DNA of 55,171 nucleotides, from the NCBI GenBank assembly GCA_964522015.1, contig CAZFST010000030.1:1-55171 (forward strand), read 5' to 3'. The position numbers and the translations under genes are program-made. A model generated the notes under the pieces. It was not told the DNA's origin, did not search any database, and was given only the letters and a program-made list of their open reading frames with translations. Source of the DNA: QQWI01 sp964522015 (lineage in GTDB: Bacteria > Bacillota > Clostridia > Peptostreptococcales > Acidaminobacteraceae). The number at the start of each line of letters is the position of its first letter. Position 1 is the stretch's first letter. Positions 43,674 to 53,000 of the stretch are shown here, piece by piece.

Positions 43674-46163
43674 TTACACGTCAGATTTTTGACGTGTTAT
43701 CGTCAAATTGATAGTTTTATCCTTATATTCTTGCACGTCGAAATCCATGGTGATTGGGGCTATTTTGTCCCCGATTAAGGCCTGAATTTTCAGTGTAGCC
43801 CTCCCTGCAAAACCTGTGGTTTTAACATAGGTACCACACATGCCACCCTTAAAGCTGACCACACTTGGCCCAATTAATGCCAGTGGCCCTGAAACCGTTA
43901 AAGCGATTGGTTCTTGATAATAAGGCAAACTATTTCCGTACTGATCCACTGCTGTAATCCTTACAGATGCCACATCGTAGGTGCCACCTTCCCCATCTAT
44001 CAAGGTTTGGGTGTCCGAGGTCACACTAAAAGCCACTTGAGAAAGAGGCCCTTTGGACACGCTTTTCACCACTTTGCCGTCAACAATGGCATCAAAGCGA
44101 TAGGTGGTGATCTTATCTCCCCAATTGCCGATGTATTTGCTAAATAGCCTCATCCCATCCTGCAATTTAAAACCATTAAAGACCACAAGCTTTAAAGCCA
44201 TCAACTTATATTTAAGGGGCAAACCCTTTTGACCATATTTGGCACCTGCTTTTAAGAGGGACTTGACCATCTCCGACTTAGCCCTGCTATAGCCTTCCCC
44301 GGTCATCATCAGATCACCCACCAAGTCATCCACTACAAAGGGTGAATTTGGCAAATGGACATACTCACTTTGGCTAGGTTCAAAGGTTTTAATCAGCACA
44401 TCGTTTTTGTATAAAGCCACCTTTTGAGCATTACTCAGGGCATAGACATCCCCAACGTACCCAGCGGGATAATCCCCAATACCCATGTCCGAGCAAAGTT
44501 GCAGTACAGGCTGATGGTTGCTTTGACTGCTATAAGCAGCCGCCGCCATCTTGTGATTTCGAAACATATCCAAAACCCCATGATAACAAATCCCATCCCC
44601 ACTGCCAAAATCCTTATGGGTATTATAATCAAATAGACACCAGCCAAAACCACCAGCCACATCATCCTGACCATAAATGGCATCCAAAACCCAAACATGT
44701 CTGAGGGTGTGTTCCGCTCTCACCTTAGCCGTATCAAAACTCTTGGTCGGGTACATATGACCATTAAATTCAGACACTAAATAAGCTTTATCCGGTTGAC
44801 TGGTGACGGCTTTTTTAGGCTCTATCCCTGCATTGGTGCCATTATGATAAAAATCATTATAGGTATAGACATCTTCTAATAGGCTGCTATTTTTTAGGTA
44901 TCTCACCCCACCAGTTTGTCTGGTTGGATCAAGTCGTCTAGCCACTTCGTTGGTTTGGAGATAAAACTCGTCATTATCTTGGGACTCGTTAATGCGAACA
45001 CCCCAAAGTATGATGCTTGGATGATTGCGGTACTGTAAAACCATTTCTTCAACTTGACTAACCGCACTGGCCTGCCACTGCAAATCCCCAATATGTTGCC
45101 ATCCAGGGAGTTCGGTGAAGACCAACAAACCAATCTGGTCACACCGGTCTATAAAATCCTGTGACTGTGGATAATGGGCTGTTCTAACGGCATTACAACC
45201 TAGTTCGTATTTCAAGATATCTGCGTCCAGCTGTTGGGGACGCTTGGGCATGGCGTATCCCACATAGGGATAAGACTGATGGCGGTTAAGGCCAATGAGT
45301 TTTACCTTTTTACCGTTTAGGTAAAAACCGTCTGACTTGAAAACAGACTCTCTAAAACCGAATGTGATGGTGTGAACATCAATGATCTGATCACCTAACA
45401 GTAGTTCAACCTCTAGGGAATAGCACTGGGGATGATCCAGGTCCCACAGGGTAATATTCTCAACCATTAAAGTGGTTTTGAATGCTGGCCCTGTTACGGT
45501 TTCAGTGACTTCAGCGATTGGGGCTTGCTTTTGGACCTGCCCAATTTCCAAATCATTGGCTTGTTTGGATTTAAGACGATACCGAATTTTATCCGGAAGC
45601 CCACCCTTGAGTTTAACGTCCACGTGGACTGATTTTTGAGATTCTAAACACTGGGGTGTGGATACGAAAACTGAGTCGATATGGGTTGGGTTAAGGATTT
45701 GAAGGGTTACTCCCCTGTAAAGTCCACCATAGGTCATGTAGTCAATCACGTGGCCAAAGGGTGGGATGTTTTGATTTTCGTTACTGTTCAGGCGCACTGT
45801 CAGTATATTGGCTTGGCCAAAGTGTACGTAGGGGGTCAAATCCGCTGTAAATGCGGTGTAGCCTCCGGCGTGCTGCATCACTTCCTTGCCGTTTAAAAAT
45901 ACGGTGGCGTGATGGGCTGCCCCTTCAAAGGTTACCTTGATCACTTGACCCTTCAGATCCAGGGGGAATTCAATGACTTTGCGATAACCGCTGATCATTT
46001 GATAATCATGCTCTGAAAAATAGTGCAAGGGGGTCTGGGCAACCGTATGGGGCAAGCGAACGTTTTCTAGCGCTTCACTCTGAAAACCCTCTAGGCACAT
46101 TTCGGAGGTGAACTCTGATAAAAACTGCCAACCGTCATTGATGGGTATCTTGTGGCCGGTCAT
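43674..46163 (-). CDS. Glycoside hydrolase family 2 (beta-galactosidase/beta-glucuronidase-like)
   Basis: 829 residues. The order is a sugar-binding jelly roll (about 1-165), an immunoglobulin-like domain (about 170-275), the TIM barrel (about 275-560) and C-terminal Ig-like domains. The acid/base is Glu393 in GVRINESQDND and the nucleophile Glu465 in LVSEFNGHMYP. GLNRHQSYPYVGYAMP and GCNAVRTAHYPQS are typical of GH2. It cleaves beta-galactosides or beta-glucuronides in the cytosol, since no signal peptide is seen. The ATG overlaps the stop of the TetR gene by four bases. The substrate is not certain. Confidence 0.9.
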   Translation of the reverse strand: MTGHKIPINDGWQFLSEFTSEMCLEGFQSEALENVRLPHTVAQTPLHYFSEHDYQMISGYRKVIEFPLDLKGQVIKVTFEGAAHHATVFLNGKEVMQHAGGYTAFTADLTPYVHFGQANILTVRLNSNENQNIPPFGHVIDYMTYGGLYRGVTLQILNPTHIDSVFVSTPQCLESQKSVHVDVKLKGGLPDKIRYRLKSKQANDLEIGQVQKQAPIAEVTETVTGPAFKTTLMVENITLWDLDHPQCYSLEVELLLGDQIIDVHTITFGFRESVFKSDGFYLNGKKVKLIGLNRHQSYPYVGYAMPKRPQQLDADILKYELGCNAVRTAHYPQSQDFIDRCDQIGLLVFTELPGWQHIGDLQWQASAVSQVEEMVLQYRNHPSIILWGVRINESQDNDEFYLQTNEVARRLDPTRQTGGVRYLKNSSLLEDVYTYNDFYHNGTNAGIEPKKAVTSQPDKAYLVSEFNGHMYPTKSFDTAKVRAEHTLRHVWVLDAIYGQDDVAGGFGWCLFDYNTHKDFGSGDGICYHGVLDMFRNHKMAAAAYSSQSNHQPVLQLCSDMGIGDYPAGYVGDVYALSNAQKVALYKNDVLIKTFEPSQSEYVHLPNSPFVVDDLVGDLMMTGEGYSRAKSEMVKSLLKAGAKYGQKGLPLKYKLMALKLVVFNGFKLQDGMRLFSKYIGNWGDKITTYRFDAIVDGKVVKSVSKGPLSQVAFSVTSDTQTLIDGEGGTYDVASVRITAVDQYGNSLPYYQEPIALTVSGPLALIGPSVVSFKGGMCGTYVKTTGFAGRATLKIQALIGDKIAPITMDFDVQEYKDKTINLTITRQKSDV

Positions 46164-46744
46164 ATTTTATTCTCCCCTTGTTCTGGGACACTACTGATGC
46201 CGTTCATGATAATGTCCATCATGCCCTCCAAGCAATCGATGTACTGATAACCCTGTTTTGCTAAATCATCACTGTCTAAAAAGTGCTCGATACTGGCTTC
46301 GATCATGGCTTTTAAGATGGGAATGGGGATAGGTCGAATGACCCCTTCTTCAATCCCTTTTTCTAAGAGGGCTATGGTGTTATCCCAACCGGATTCTATC
46401 CGTCTTTGCATGGCCTTAAAGAGTTTAGGATATCGCTCTTTAATGGTGACAAATTGTTTAAAGTCTAGGTGTTTGAACCGTTCCGGCAGGACGATAATAA
46501 TGGCACGGATCTTTTCAAGGGTGCTGAGGGTATCGTTTTCATAAATGACCTGTTCATTGGCCTTGATGCTTGCAAAGGAATCCTCCAACATGGCTTGTAA
46601 AAGACTTTCTTTATCCTTAAACACTGTGTAAACTGTCTTTTTACTAATATTAAGGGCCTTGCTAATATCATCTATGGTGAATTTTGCACCTTTTTCGTTG
46701 AAGGCTTCTATGGCTTGTTCTAATAATCGTTTTTCTAGTTCCAT
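46160..46744 (-). CDS. TetR-family regulator of the galactoside operon
   Basis: 194 residues. The HTH region is GAKFTIDDISKALNISKKTVYTVFKDKESLLQAML; the C-terminal ligand domain is helical and diverged. It is first in the operon, with AAGGAG before the ATG, and overlaps GH2 by four bases. TetR control of glycosidase/symporter genes is known for beta-glucuronide operons (GusR), so glucuronide or glycoside induction is plausible. A perfect inverted repeat just upstream (46776-46811) is more likely a terminator of the chemoreceptor gene than its operator. Confidence 0.85.
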   Translation of the reverse strand: MELEKRLLEQAIEAFNEKGAKFTIDDISKALNISKKTVYTVFKDKESLLQAMLEDSFASIKANEQVIYENDTLSTLEKIRAIIIVLPERFKHLDFKQFVTIKERYPKLFKAMQRRIESGWDNTIALLEKGIEEGVIRPIPIPILKAMIEASIEHFLDSDDLAKQGYQYIDCLEGMMDIIMNGISSVPEQGENKI

Positions 46745-46768
46745 TTAATCACTCCTTATTTTCAAGTC

Positions 46769-46811
46769 AAAAAGAGGAAACCAGGAAACCGATAACGGTT
46801 TCCTGGTTTCT
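46769..46811 (-). terminator. Rho-independent terminator of the chemoreceptor gene
   Basis: A perfect 16-bp inverted repeat, core AAACCAGGAAACCG/CGGTTTCCTGGTTT around TTAT, is followed on the minus strand by CTCTTTTTGA. A plausible promoter for the TetR operon (TTGAAG, 17 bp, TTTAAT) lies upstream of the hairpin, so read-through or attenuation is conceivable. Confidence 0.8.
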
Positions 46812-46912
46812 ATTAAATCATATTCTTCTGAAAACTTCAATACCTGATTCAACACTATTTTGGTTTTGATTAATTTCTAACTCTGACTTGATTAAACCTT
46901 ATTCACACCAGC

Positions 46913-48970
46913 TTAAATCTTGAACTTACTAATTTCAGAGTTCAAATGAATTGAAATCGTGTTAAGGTCTTGCGCTGACTTAGCCACTTCTTCAACTGCA
47001 AAAGTTTGTTGCTCCATGGAAGCCGTAACCTCTTCAGATGCTGCTGCAGTTTCCTGAGAAACCGCTGAGATATTTTCGATACTATGGACAATTTGCTCCT
47101 TATCCTGATTGACCCCATCAACTGCCTTACTGATGCTTTGGATACTATTAGAGATTTCTTGATAAGCAACGCGGATGGTTTCAAATGCGCCAATCACTTC
47201 TTTAACTGCCACATCTTGTTTTGTGGAGATTTCTTTTAAGGCACTCATACTATTAACAGACTCAGCGCCGTCTTTTTGAATGTTGCCAACAATGCCTTTA
47301 ACCTGTTCTGCTGCATGGGAAGATTGCTCTGCAAGCTTTCGAATTTCATCGGCTACAACAGCAAAGCCCCTACCGTGTTCACCAGCTCTTGCTGCTTCAA
47401 TAGAAGCATTTAAAGCCAATAGATTGGTTTGTACCGAAATCGCTGAAATAGAATCCAAAATCGTACCGATTTCTATGGTTCTATCATTTAACTGTAGAAT
47501 GACTTTCTCAATACTTTCATTGGCCACCATGGATTCTGAGTTTCTAGCATCTAGGGCATTGACCGATTGAACACCTTCGGCATAGGCAGTACCAGTCCGT
47601 TGTGTAATGACCAGCATACCCTTGGTATGTTCGTTTAAGCCATCAAATTTATCGGACAATGACTTGGCGATAACAGCGCCTTTTTCAGCATCAGAGGCTT
47701 GCTCAGAAGCACCCTTTGCAATATCTTCAACGGTTCTAGCAACTTCATCTGCGGAGGCGCTGACCTCTTCGCTGGTGGCCGCTAAATTTTGAGAAGCAAA
47801 GGATAGTTTGCCTGAAACCTCTTGTACATTAGAAACTAGTTTGCCAAGATCCTCGAGGGTGTCGTCGAAGTAACGACTCAATACCCCAATTTCATCGGCG
47901 GATTTAACATTGGACATGGCGCTTAAATCACCGGTTCTAGCGTGTTGCATGGAGGCGACTAAAGCCTTGATATTGCGATTGAAACGGTTTGTGAAAAGCA
48001 GTACCAAAAACGTTGCTAGGGCCAAGGCACCCAGTGATGCTAAAATAATCAGAAGGATAATGGCATTGATTTCCGCTTGTATTTCATCATAGTAAAGGGT
48101 TGAAATAACGGCCCAATTAACTTTGGTGAGGCGGCTGATGACAGCGTATTTTTTCTTGGTGGCATTGCCGTCTTTATAGTTGTATTCAACACTTGTTTGC
48201 TTTGGATCAGCAAGGGCCGCTTTTAGCTCAGCAGTGACTAATTCTTTACCGATTTTCGCCTCATCTCTATGGGCCATAATGATATTATTGGCATCCACGA
48301 TGATTGGGTACCCTTGTTCACCGATTTTCACATCTTTTGTTTGTAGATTCAAGGTATTTAAAGCAATATCAGCAGCAATAACACCTATAAAAGTGTTGCT
48401 GTCATCAAAAACAGGCTGACATGCGGTGACAACCATGGCCCCTTTTTCGCCGACTGTATCGTCAAAGTAGGGATCAGTCCAAACAAATTCCCCAGCCTCT
48501 TTTGCTACCTTATACCAGTCGCGGCTGGTTGGATCATAGTCTGCATCCAATTCGTCATCTGGCTTCATAAGCATCCGCTTATCTTCTACACCCATGTAAA
48601 TATACAAAATACCCGGATTAGCCTTGACAAAGGTATCTAGTACCGAGAGCATTGTTTCTTGGGCCATTGGATCTGATACCACCGTCTTCAGAGCTTGTTG
48701 CTCTGCTAAAGCACGAATGACGATTTCAAAACCACTTAAATAGTTTTCAACAGAAACGGCTATGCCCTGGCTCAAATTGACGACGCTCTTTTTCTCCGCT
48801 GATAAAAACTCGCTGGATACCCGCAATGCAACACCACCACCGACAATCAGCTGGGATAAAATCATAACACCCACTAAAATTGAAAGTATGGACTTACTCA
48901 AACTCCGTTTAACCCTTAATGTATTACCCTCTACTGCTTTGTGCCTTTTTTTCTCTTTAACACTTGCCAT
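46913..48970 (-). CDS. Methyl-accepting chemotaxis protein with dCache sensor domain
   Basis: 685 residues. The first transmembrane helix (about 28-50) is followed by an extracytoplasmic double-Cache domain containing the ligand-site piece PTSRDWYKVAKEAGEFVWTDPYFDDT, a second helix (about 310-335), HAMP, and a signalling domain (about 420-685) with the hairpin tip region EIGTILDSISAISVQTNLLALNASIEAARAGE. It senses a small molecule, often an amino acid or organic acid, and controls the flagellar motor through CheA and CheW. The presence of a full MCP implies that the organism is motile. GGGGAGG before the ATG. Confidence 0.93.
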   Translation of the reverse strand: MASVKEKKRHKAVEGNTLRVKRSLSKSILSILVGVMILSQLIVGGGVALRVSSEFLSAEKKSVVNLSQGIAVSVENYLSGFEIVIRALAEQQALKTVVSDPMAQETMLSVLDTFVKANPGILYIYMGVEDKRMLMKPDDELDADYDPTSRDWYKVAKEAGEFVWTDPYFDDTVGEKGAMVVTACQPVFDDSNTFIGVIAADIALNTLNLQTKDVKIGEQGYPIIVDANNIIMAHRDEAKIGKELVTAELKAALADPKQTSVEYNYKDGNATKKKYAVISRLTKVNWAVISTLYYDEIQAEINAIILLIILASLGALALATFLVLLFTNRFNRNIKALVASMQHARTGDLSAMSNVKSADEIGVLSRYFDDTLEDLGKLVSNVQEVSGKLSFASQNLAATSEEVSASADEVARTVEDIAKGASEQASDAEKGAVIAKSLSDKFDGLNEHTKGMLVITQRTGTAYAEGVQSVNALDARNSESMVANESIEKVILQLNDRTIEIGTILDSISAISVQTNLLALNASIEAARAGEHGRGFAVVADEIRKLAEQSSHAAEQVKGIVGNIQKDGAESVNSMSALKEISTKQDVAVKEVIGAFETIRVAYQEISNSIQSISKAVDGVNQDKEQIVHSIENISAVSQETAAASEEVTASMEQQTFAVEEVAKSAQDLNTISIHLNSEISKFKI

Positions 48971-49130
48971 GTTGTAGCCTCCCCATTTGAACCTTAAAAT
49001 TATGTAACTGACTTATAAACACCACCAAGAGCTCCAACAGCTCTAAGGATAACCAAGTGAATGTTTCAAGTATATTAACAGTGTATTACATTTGTACCCC
49101 AAAAGCAAAAAAAAACACAAATCTGCCCAT

Positions 49131-49157
49131 AAAAAAAGACCCATACGTGGTCTTTTT
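49131..49157 (-). terminator. Rho-independent terminator of the ABC/two-component operon
   Basis: AAAAAGACC pairs with GGTCTTTTT around a short loop; on the minus strand it is followed by a run of T. It lies 8 bp after the response regulator gene. Confidence 0.85.
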
Positions 49158-49164
49158 CCTAATG

Positions 49165-49860
49165 TTAGGCATGGAACCGATAACCAGCTCCCCACACGGT
49201 TTCAATAAAGGGTGACACCATGTCCTTATTGGGCTTATCAATCTTCTCCCGTAACTTACCAATATGGACAGTCACCGTGGCGCTATCTCCAAAATGGCTG
49301 ATGCCCCAAATCCTGTCCAGTAGCACTTCTTTAGAGAAGACTCGTTCTGGATTGGTGGCTAAAAAGTAAAGCAGGTCGTATTCGGTTGTGGTCAAGGTAA
49401 CTTCTGAATCACCTAAGTAGACCCGTCTTGAGGTTGGTTGAATGGTCAAGTTGCGAATCTTAATTTCCCTCTCTTGATCCACATCACCAACTAACCTAGC
49501 GAAAATAGCAAGGTGGGCCTTAACCCGTGCAACCAGTTCTGCGGGGCTAAAGGGCTTAGTGATAAAATCATCAGCCCCAAGGCCAAGGCCCCTTATTTTA
49601 TCCACTTCTTCTTGTTTACTTGAAACAATCAAAATAGGATAGTTATGCTGGGTACGGATTTTTTTACAGATATCATAGCCACTCATGCCAGGTAGCATCA
49701 AATCCAGTATCACCAGGTGATAGACATTCTTTTGTGCCATTTCAAGACCAGTGGGACCTGTGTGAGCCAGGTCCACTTCAAACCCTGCTATTTCAAGGTA
49801 ATCCCGCTCTAGTTCTGCTATGGTGACTTCGTCTTCAATAATGAGTATGCGCTTTGTCAT
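49165..49860 (-). CDS. OmpR-family response regulator
   Basis: 231 residues: receiver with Asp53 (ILDLMLPGMSG), Lys in TKPFSPAEL, and an OmpR/PhoB winged helix (about 135-230) with TTTEYDLLYFLATNPERVFSK and VTVHIGKLREKI. It follows the kinase gene by 7 bp and has GAGGAAA before the ATG. With the upstream ABC exporter genes this looks like an operon in which the two-component pair controls its own transporter, as in peptide-antibiotic or envelope-stress systems. Confidence 0.92.
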   Translation of the reverse strand: MTKRILIIEDEVTIAELERDYLEIAGFEVDLAHTGPTGLEMAQKNVYHLVILDLMLPGMSGYDICKKIRTQHNYPILIVSSKQEEVDKIRGLGLGADDFITKPFSPAELVARVKAHLAIFARLVGDVDQEREIKIRNLTIQPTSRRVYLGDSEVTLTTTEYDLLYFLATNPERVFSKEVLLDRIWGISHFGDSATVTVHIGKLREKIDKPNKDMVSPFIETVWGAGYRFHA

Positions 49861-49867
49861 ATTTTCC

Positions 49868-51439
49868 TCACTTGTCTGGCCCAGCTAGGATGTCTGCCTG
49901 AGCTAACTCATCTGGTTGATCTACCATGGCCGGTTTGTCTAGCTTGACCTGGGGGATTTTCTTTAGGGTAATGGTCATGGTTGTCCCTTCCCCTAAAACA
50001 CTGGTGGCCACCAGTTGTCCCTGATGTTGATTGACGATTTGTTTAGCAATGGCAAGTCCAAGGCCTGTCCCCCCTGTCTCTAAATTTCGGGACTCATCCA
50101 CTCGGTAAAAGCGATCAAAGACATGCTCTAGATGACTGGCGTCAATGCCAATCCCGTTGTCAGAAATTCTAATCTGAACCTCAGATTCAAAATTTTCAAC
50201 CGTCACCTGAAGCACTTGCTTGTCTTTATCCATATACTTAATGGCGTTTTGGAGGATGTTCATAATCACCCGACGCATTTGCAAGAGGTCCATCATCACT
50301 GGCATGGCTTCTTTTGGCAAATTAACTAAAATGGTCTGATGGTCGCTTTCCCATTCCATCCTTAGGTCGCTGATAATATCTAATAGAAATGGCCCTAGGT
50401 CCACTGATTTCATTTCAAAGGGCAAGCGATTTAAATCCAGTTTTGAGAATAAAAACAGGTCATCGATTAGCCGGTCCATATCCACACTTTTACGGTGGAT
50501 AATGCTCAGGTACTTTTGGAGCTTTTCTGGGGTGTCTGCAACACCATCTAAAATCCCCTCAACATGGCCTTTAATGGCGGTTATGGGGGTTTTTAAATCA
50601 TGGGTAATACTTGAAATTAACTCTTTTCGATTTTCCTCAATCACCACTTGCCTGTCAATTGAAGCCTTAAGCTCCCTGCGCATGGTATCAAAGGTTGTGA
50701 TCACATGGCCAATTTCATTTTTTGATTTGGTCTTTAACTCAAAGTCCAAATTCCCTTCTTTGATTTGCTGCACCCCATCTTCTAGTTTTCTAAGGGGCTT
50801 AATAATATCATTGGTCAAAATGACAATTAGGGGTGTCATAATAATTAGGAGGATGGCTAGGATGACTTTTAAGAACATACCACGGGTCTCTGAGCTAAAG
50901 CCTTTGACTTTTGTGGTGTCAATGATAAAGAAATAAAGGACCTCTTGGCCTTTGACGTCAAAGGCGTAATCGACATAAAAATAATGGCGATTGTTGTAGT
51001 TGATCATCTGATTGCTATGGGGCTTCTCTTCTGGCTGTTCAGCAGGGGTTCGGTCCACAACCCCATGACCCAAATAATCGGGGCTCTTAATCAGCATCCC
51101 ATAAAATTCTGGGGTTTTTGGCAAACTATCATAACTCAGTATTTGATCCTTGTACTTAACCACTAGGCCACCGCTATAAAAATCCGTCCGGTTGCTGATG
51201 GCTTCTATATATTCAGGGGTGATCAGTTTGTCTTCATCATAGACATCAGCTTGTTTTAACTCAGCTAAAAGGTCAATTAAGTCCGTCATGACCACACCTA
51301 AATCGTCCTCCTCTAAAACCGCATCCACGGTTTTAGCTGCAAGACTTGTCACAATGGCCACCCCTGAAAAAACCAACACAAACACACTGATTAATACCAA
51401 AAGAGCATAAGTCAAAATTAGCTTTACTCGAATTGACAT
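49868..51439 (-). CDS. Sensor histidine kinase (HAMP type)
   Basis: 523 residues. The first membrane helix (about 8-32), an extracytoplasmic region of about 150 residues, a second helix (about 188-210), HAMP (about 212-262), HisKA with His280 in SSITHDLKTPITAIKGH, and an ATPase domain with DNGIGIDASHLEHVFDRF and GGTGLGLAIAKQIV. The C-terminal tail after about 490 is acidic and of no known function. It overlaps the ABC permease by 16 bp. The large sensor domain means it is not a BceS-type intramembrane kinase. Confidence 0.9.
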   Translation of the reverse strand: MSIRVKLILTYALLVLISVFVLVFSGVAIVTSLAAKTVDAVLEEDDLGVVMTDLIDLLAELKQADVYDEDKLITPEYIEAISNRTDFYSGGLVVKYKDQILSYDSLPKTPEFYGMLIKSPDYLGHGVVDRTPAEQPEEKPHSNQMINYNNRHYFYVDYAFDVKGQEVLYFFIIDTTKVKGFSSETRGMFLKVILAILLIIMTPLIVILTNDIIKPLRKLEDGVQQIKEGNLDFELKTKSKNEIGHVITTFDTMRRELKASIDRQVVIEENRKELISSITHDLKTPITAIKGHVEGILDGVADTPEKLQKYLSIIHRKSVDMDRLIDDLFLFSKLDLNRLPFEMKSVDLGPFLLDIISDLRMEWESDHQTILVNLPKEAMPVMMDLLQMRRVIMNILQNAIKYMDKDKQVLQVTVENFESEVQIRISDNGIGIDASHLEHVFDRFYRVDESRNLETGGTGLGLAIAKQIVNQHQGQLVATSVLGEGTTMTITLKKIPQVKLDKPAMVDQPDELAQADILAGPDK

Positions 51440-52176
51440 GACCCCTCATCCTTTTTCTCAAATAGTAAATAACCCACCATAAATAGTAGTATATAATATG
51501 CCACAAAAGATAGCAACTGCCCAACCTGCACCCTTGACATTACCATATCATATTGGGCCAAAAGAGTTGGCAGAGAAATGACCCGCAGCCGAGGCACAAA
51601 ATTGTCTAACAGATTCATGGCCACCAGGGCCACATAAGAGATTAGTATGGCAAGACCTGAAGATGAAACCATCAGAGATACCAGGGCAGCCAGTAAATTC
51701 AAGAGTCCCAGGGCTAAAAATGCCCCGCCATAAACCAATAGCTGACTTCCAAGAATGCCAAAACCCATCCATCCTTCTAAAAAGAGCCCAAGCACCAGAC
51801 TGATGGTAAATTGCACAACTAACAAAATGCCCAAAAGACTTTGCACCGCCAATAGTTTCCCTAAAAAAATCTGATCCTTTCTCAAAGGCAGCAAGAACAT
51901 ATTTTTAATGGTCCCTTTACCAAAATCAAGGGCGAATGATGTGCTTGAAAGGTAAAGGGCTATAAATGGCAACATTAAACCCATGGTAAAGGTCAATGAC
52001 GCCCCCATAAACTGGCCCCCAGTAAAAAGGTTAACCCCTAAATTACTTTCACCCAGCAGATACATGGCCCCTAGGGCCAAAACAATCAGTCCATAGAGCC
52101 CCATTAAAACCCTGGAACTCTTCCGTTTAAATAGCTTGATCCACTCCATGTGATACGCCCTTATACTGATCCCCAT
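51424..52176 (-). CDS. ABC-2-type exporter permease
   Basis: 250 residues with about six hydrophobic helices (about 22-40, 55-80, 100-125, 140-165, 170-195, 220-240). The N terminus MEWIKLFKRKSSRVL resembles NatB- or YhfI-like permeases. A coiled, basic first segment and the lack of catalytic motifs are usual for the type. The start at 52176 has AAGGAGGGG upstream and overlaps the ATPase by 50 bp. It forms an exporter with the ATPase of 52127-52945; the substrate (peptide, ion or lipid) is unknown. Confidence 0.85.
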   Translation of the reverse strand: MGISIRAYHMEWIKLFKRKSSRVLMGLYGLIVLALGAMYLLGESNLGVNLFTGGQFMGASLTFTMGLMLPFIALYLSSTSFALDFGKGTIKNMFLLPLRKDQIFLGKLLAVQSLLGILLVVQFTISLVLGLFLEGWMGFGILGSQLLVYGGAFLALGLLNLLAALVSLMVSSSGLAILISYVALVAMNLLDNFVPRLRVISLPTLLAQYDMVMSRVQVGQLLSFVAYYILLFMVGYLLFEKKDEGSCQFE

Positions 52177-52945
52177 GTGGCCCCTCCTTTCCTTTATAAA
52201 CAGCCAGTTTCTCTAAATAGAAGGCCTCTAACGTCATCTTTGAGTCCTGCACCACAGACATGGGCCCCTCAAACAGGGTATGGCCCTCATAAACAATGAC
52301 AAGCCTGGTGGCCATCTCCTCTAAATCCATAGCCATGTGGCTGGAAATCACAATGCCAATCCCCTGGTTTTCAACCAAAGACTTCAAAACCTGCTTCAGT
52401 TCAAACTTAAACTCGATATCCATACCATTAAAAGGCTCATCCAAAATCAAGAGTTGAGGTCGGTGTAATATGGCACGGGCTAAATCAAGCCGCTGCTTCA
52501 TCCCCGAAGAATATAGGCCCGCTTTTTTATTTTGTGCACCTGTCAATCCAACCAGTTGCAAAACCTCTACAATCCGCTTGTTATCCACATTAGCATAGGC
52601 CATGGCCCACATCTGAAGGTGTTCAAGCCCAGTGAGATAATCATAAAAAGTCGGCCTAGAAATCATGGCCCCAACCCCAACCAGGGCCTTTTCCCGATTG
52701 GCAATCTCTTGTCCAAGTACGGTGACAGACCCCTTAGTGATGGGCAACAAACCCAACACGCTTCTAAAAGCCGTGGTCTTTCCAGCCCCATTGGGCCCCA
52801 GCACCAAGACCACATCTTTCTTTTCCACCTGCAAACTAAAATTCTCTATCCCTGAAGTCGGGCTAAATCGCTTAGTCACCTGTTCAGCATTTAATAAACT
52901 CATCAGCTTAATGAGCAGCAGGCCCTGGTTTAGAGGGCCCACCAC
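52127..52945 (-). CDS. ABC exporter ATPase
   Basis: 272 residues from the GTG at 52945, which is preceded by AAAGGAG; an ATG at 52903 would give the usual family start but has a poor site. Walker A is GPNGAGKTT, the signature is YSSGMKQRLDLARA, Walker B is LLILDEP and the H-loop lies in VISSHMAMDLEE. It drives the ABC-2-type permease. Similar to bacitracin-, lantibiotic- or Nat-type exporter ATPases. Confidence 0.92.
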   Translation of the reverse strand: MVGPLNQGLLLIKLMSLLNAEQVTKRFSPTSGIENFSLQVEKKDVVLVLGPNGAGKTTAFRSVLGLLPITKGSVTVLGQEIANREKALVGVGAMISRPTFYDYLTGLEHLQMWAMAYANVDNKRIVEVLQLVGLTGAQNKKAGLYSSGMKQRLDLARAILHRPQLLILDEPFNGMDIEFKFELKQVLKSLVENQGIGIVISSHMAMDLEEMATRLVIVYEGHTLFEGPMSVVQDSKMTLEAFYLEKLAVYKGKEGPHGDQYKGVSHGVDQAI

Positions 52946-53000
52946 AACTCCTTTCTATTATCTAGGTCCATTCATTACTTTTATCTAGATTCATTAATTG

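Noticed and set aside
46776..46811. Perfect inverted repeat as TetR operator
   Set aside because: The T run on the minus strand after the stem and the position after the chemoreceptor gene make a terminator more likely, though not certain.
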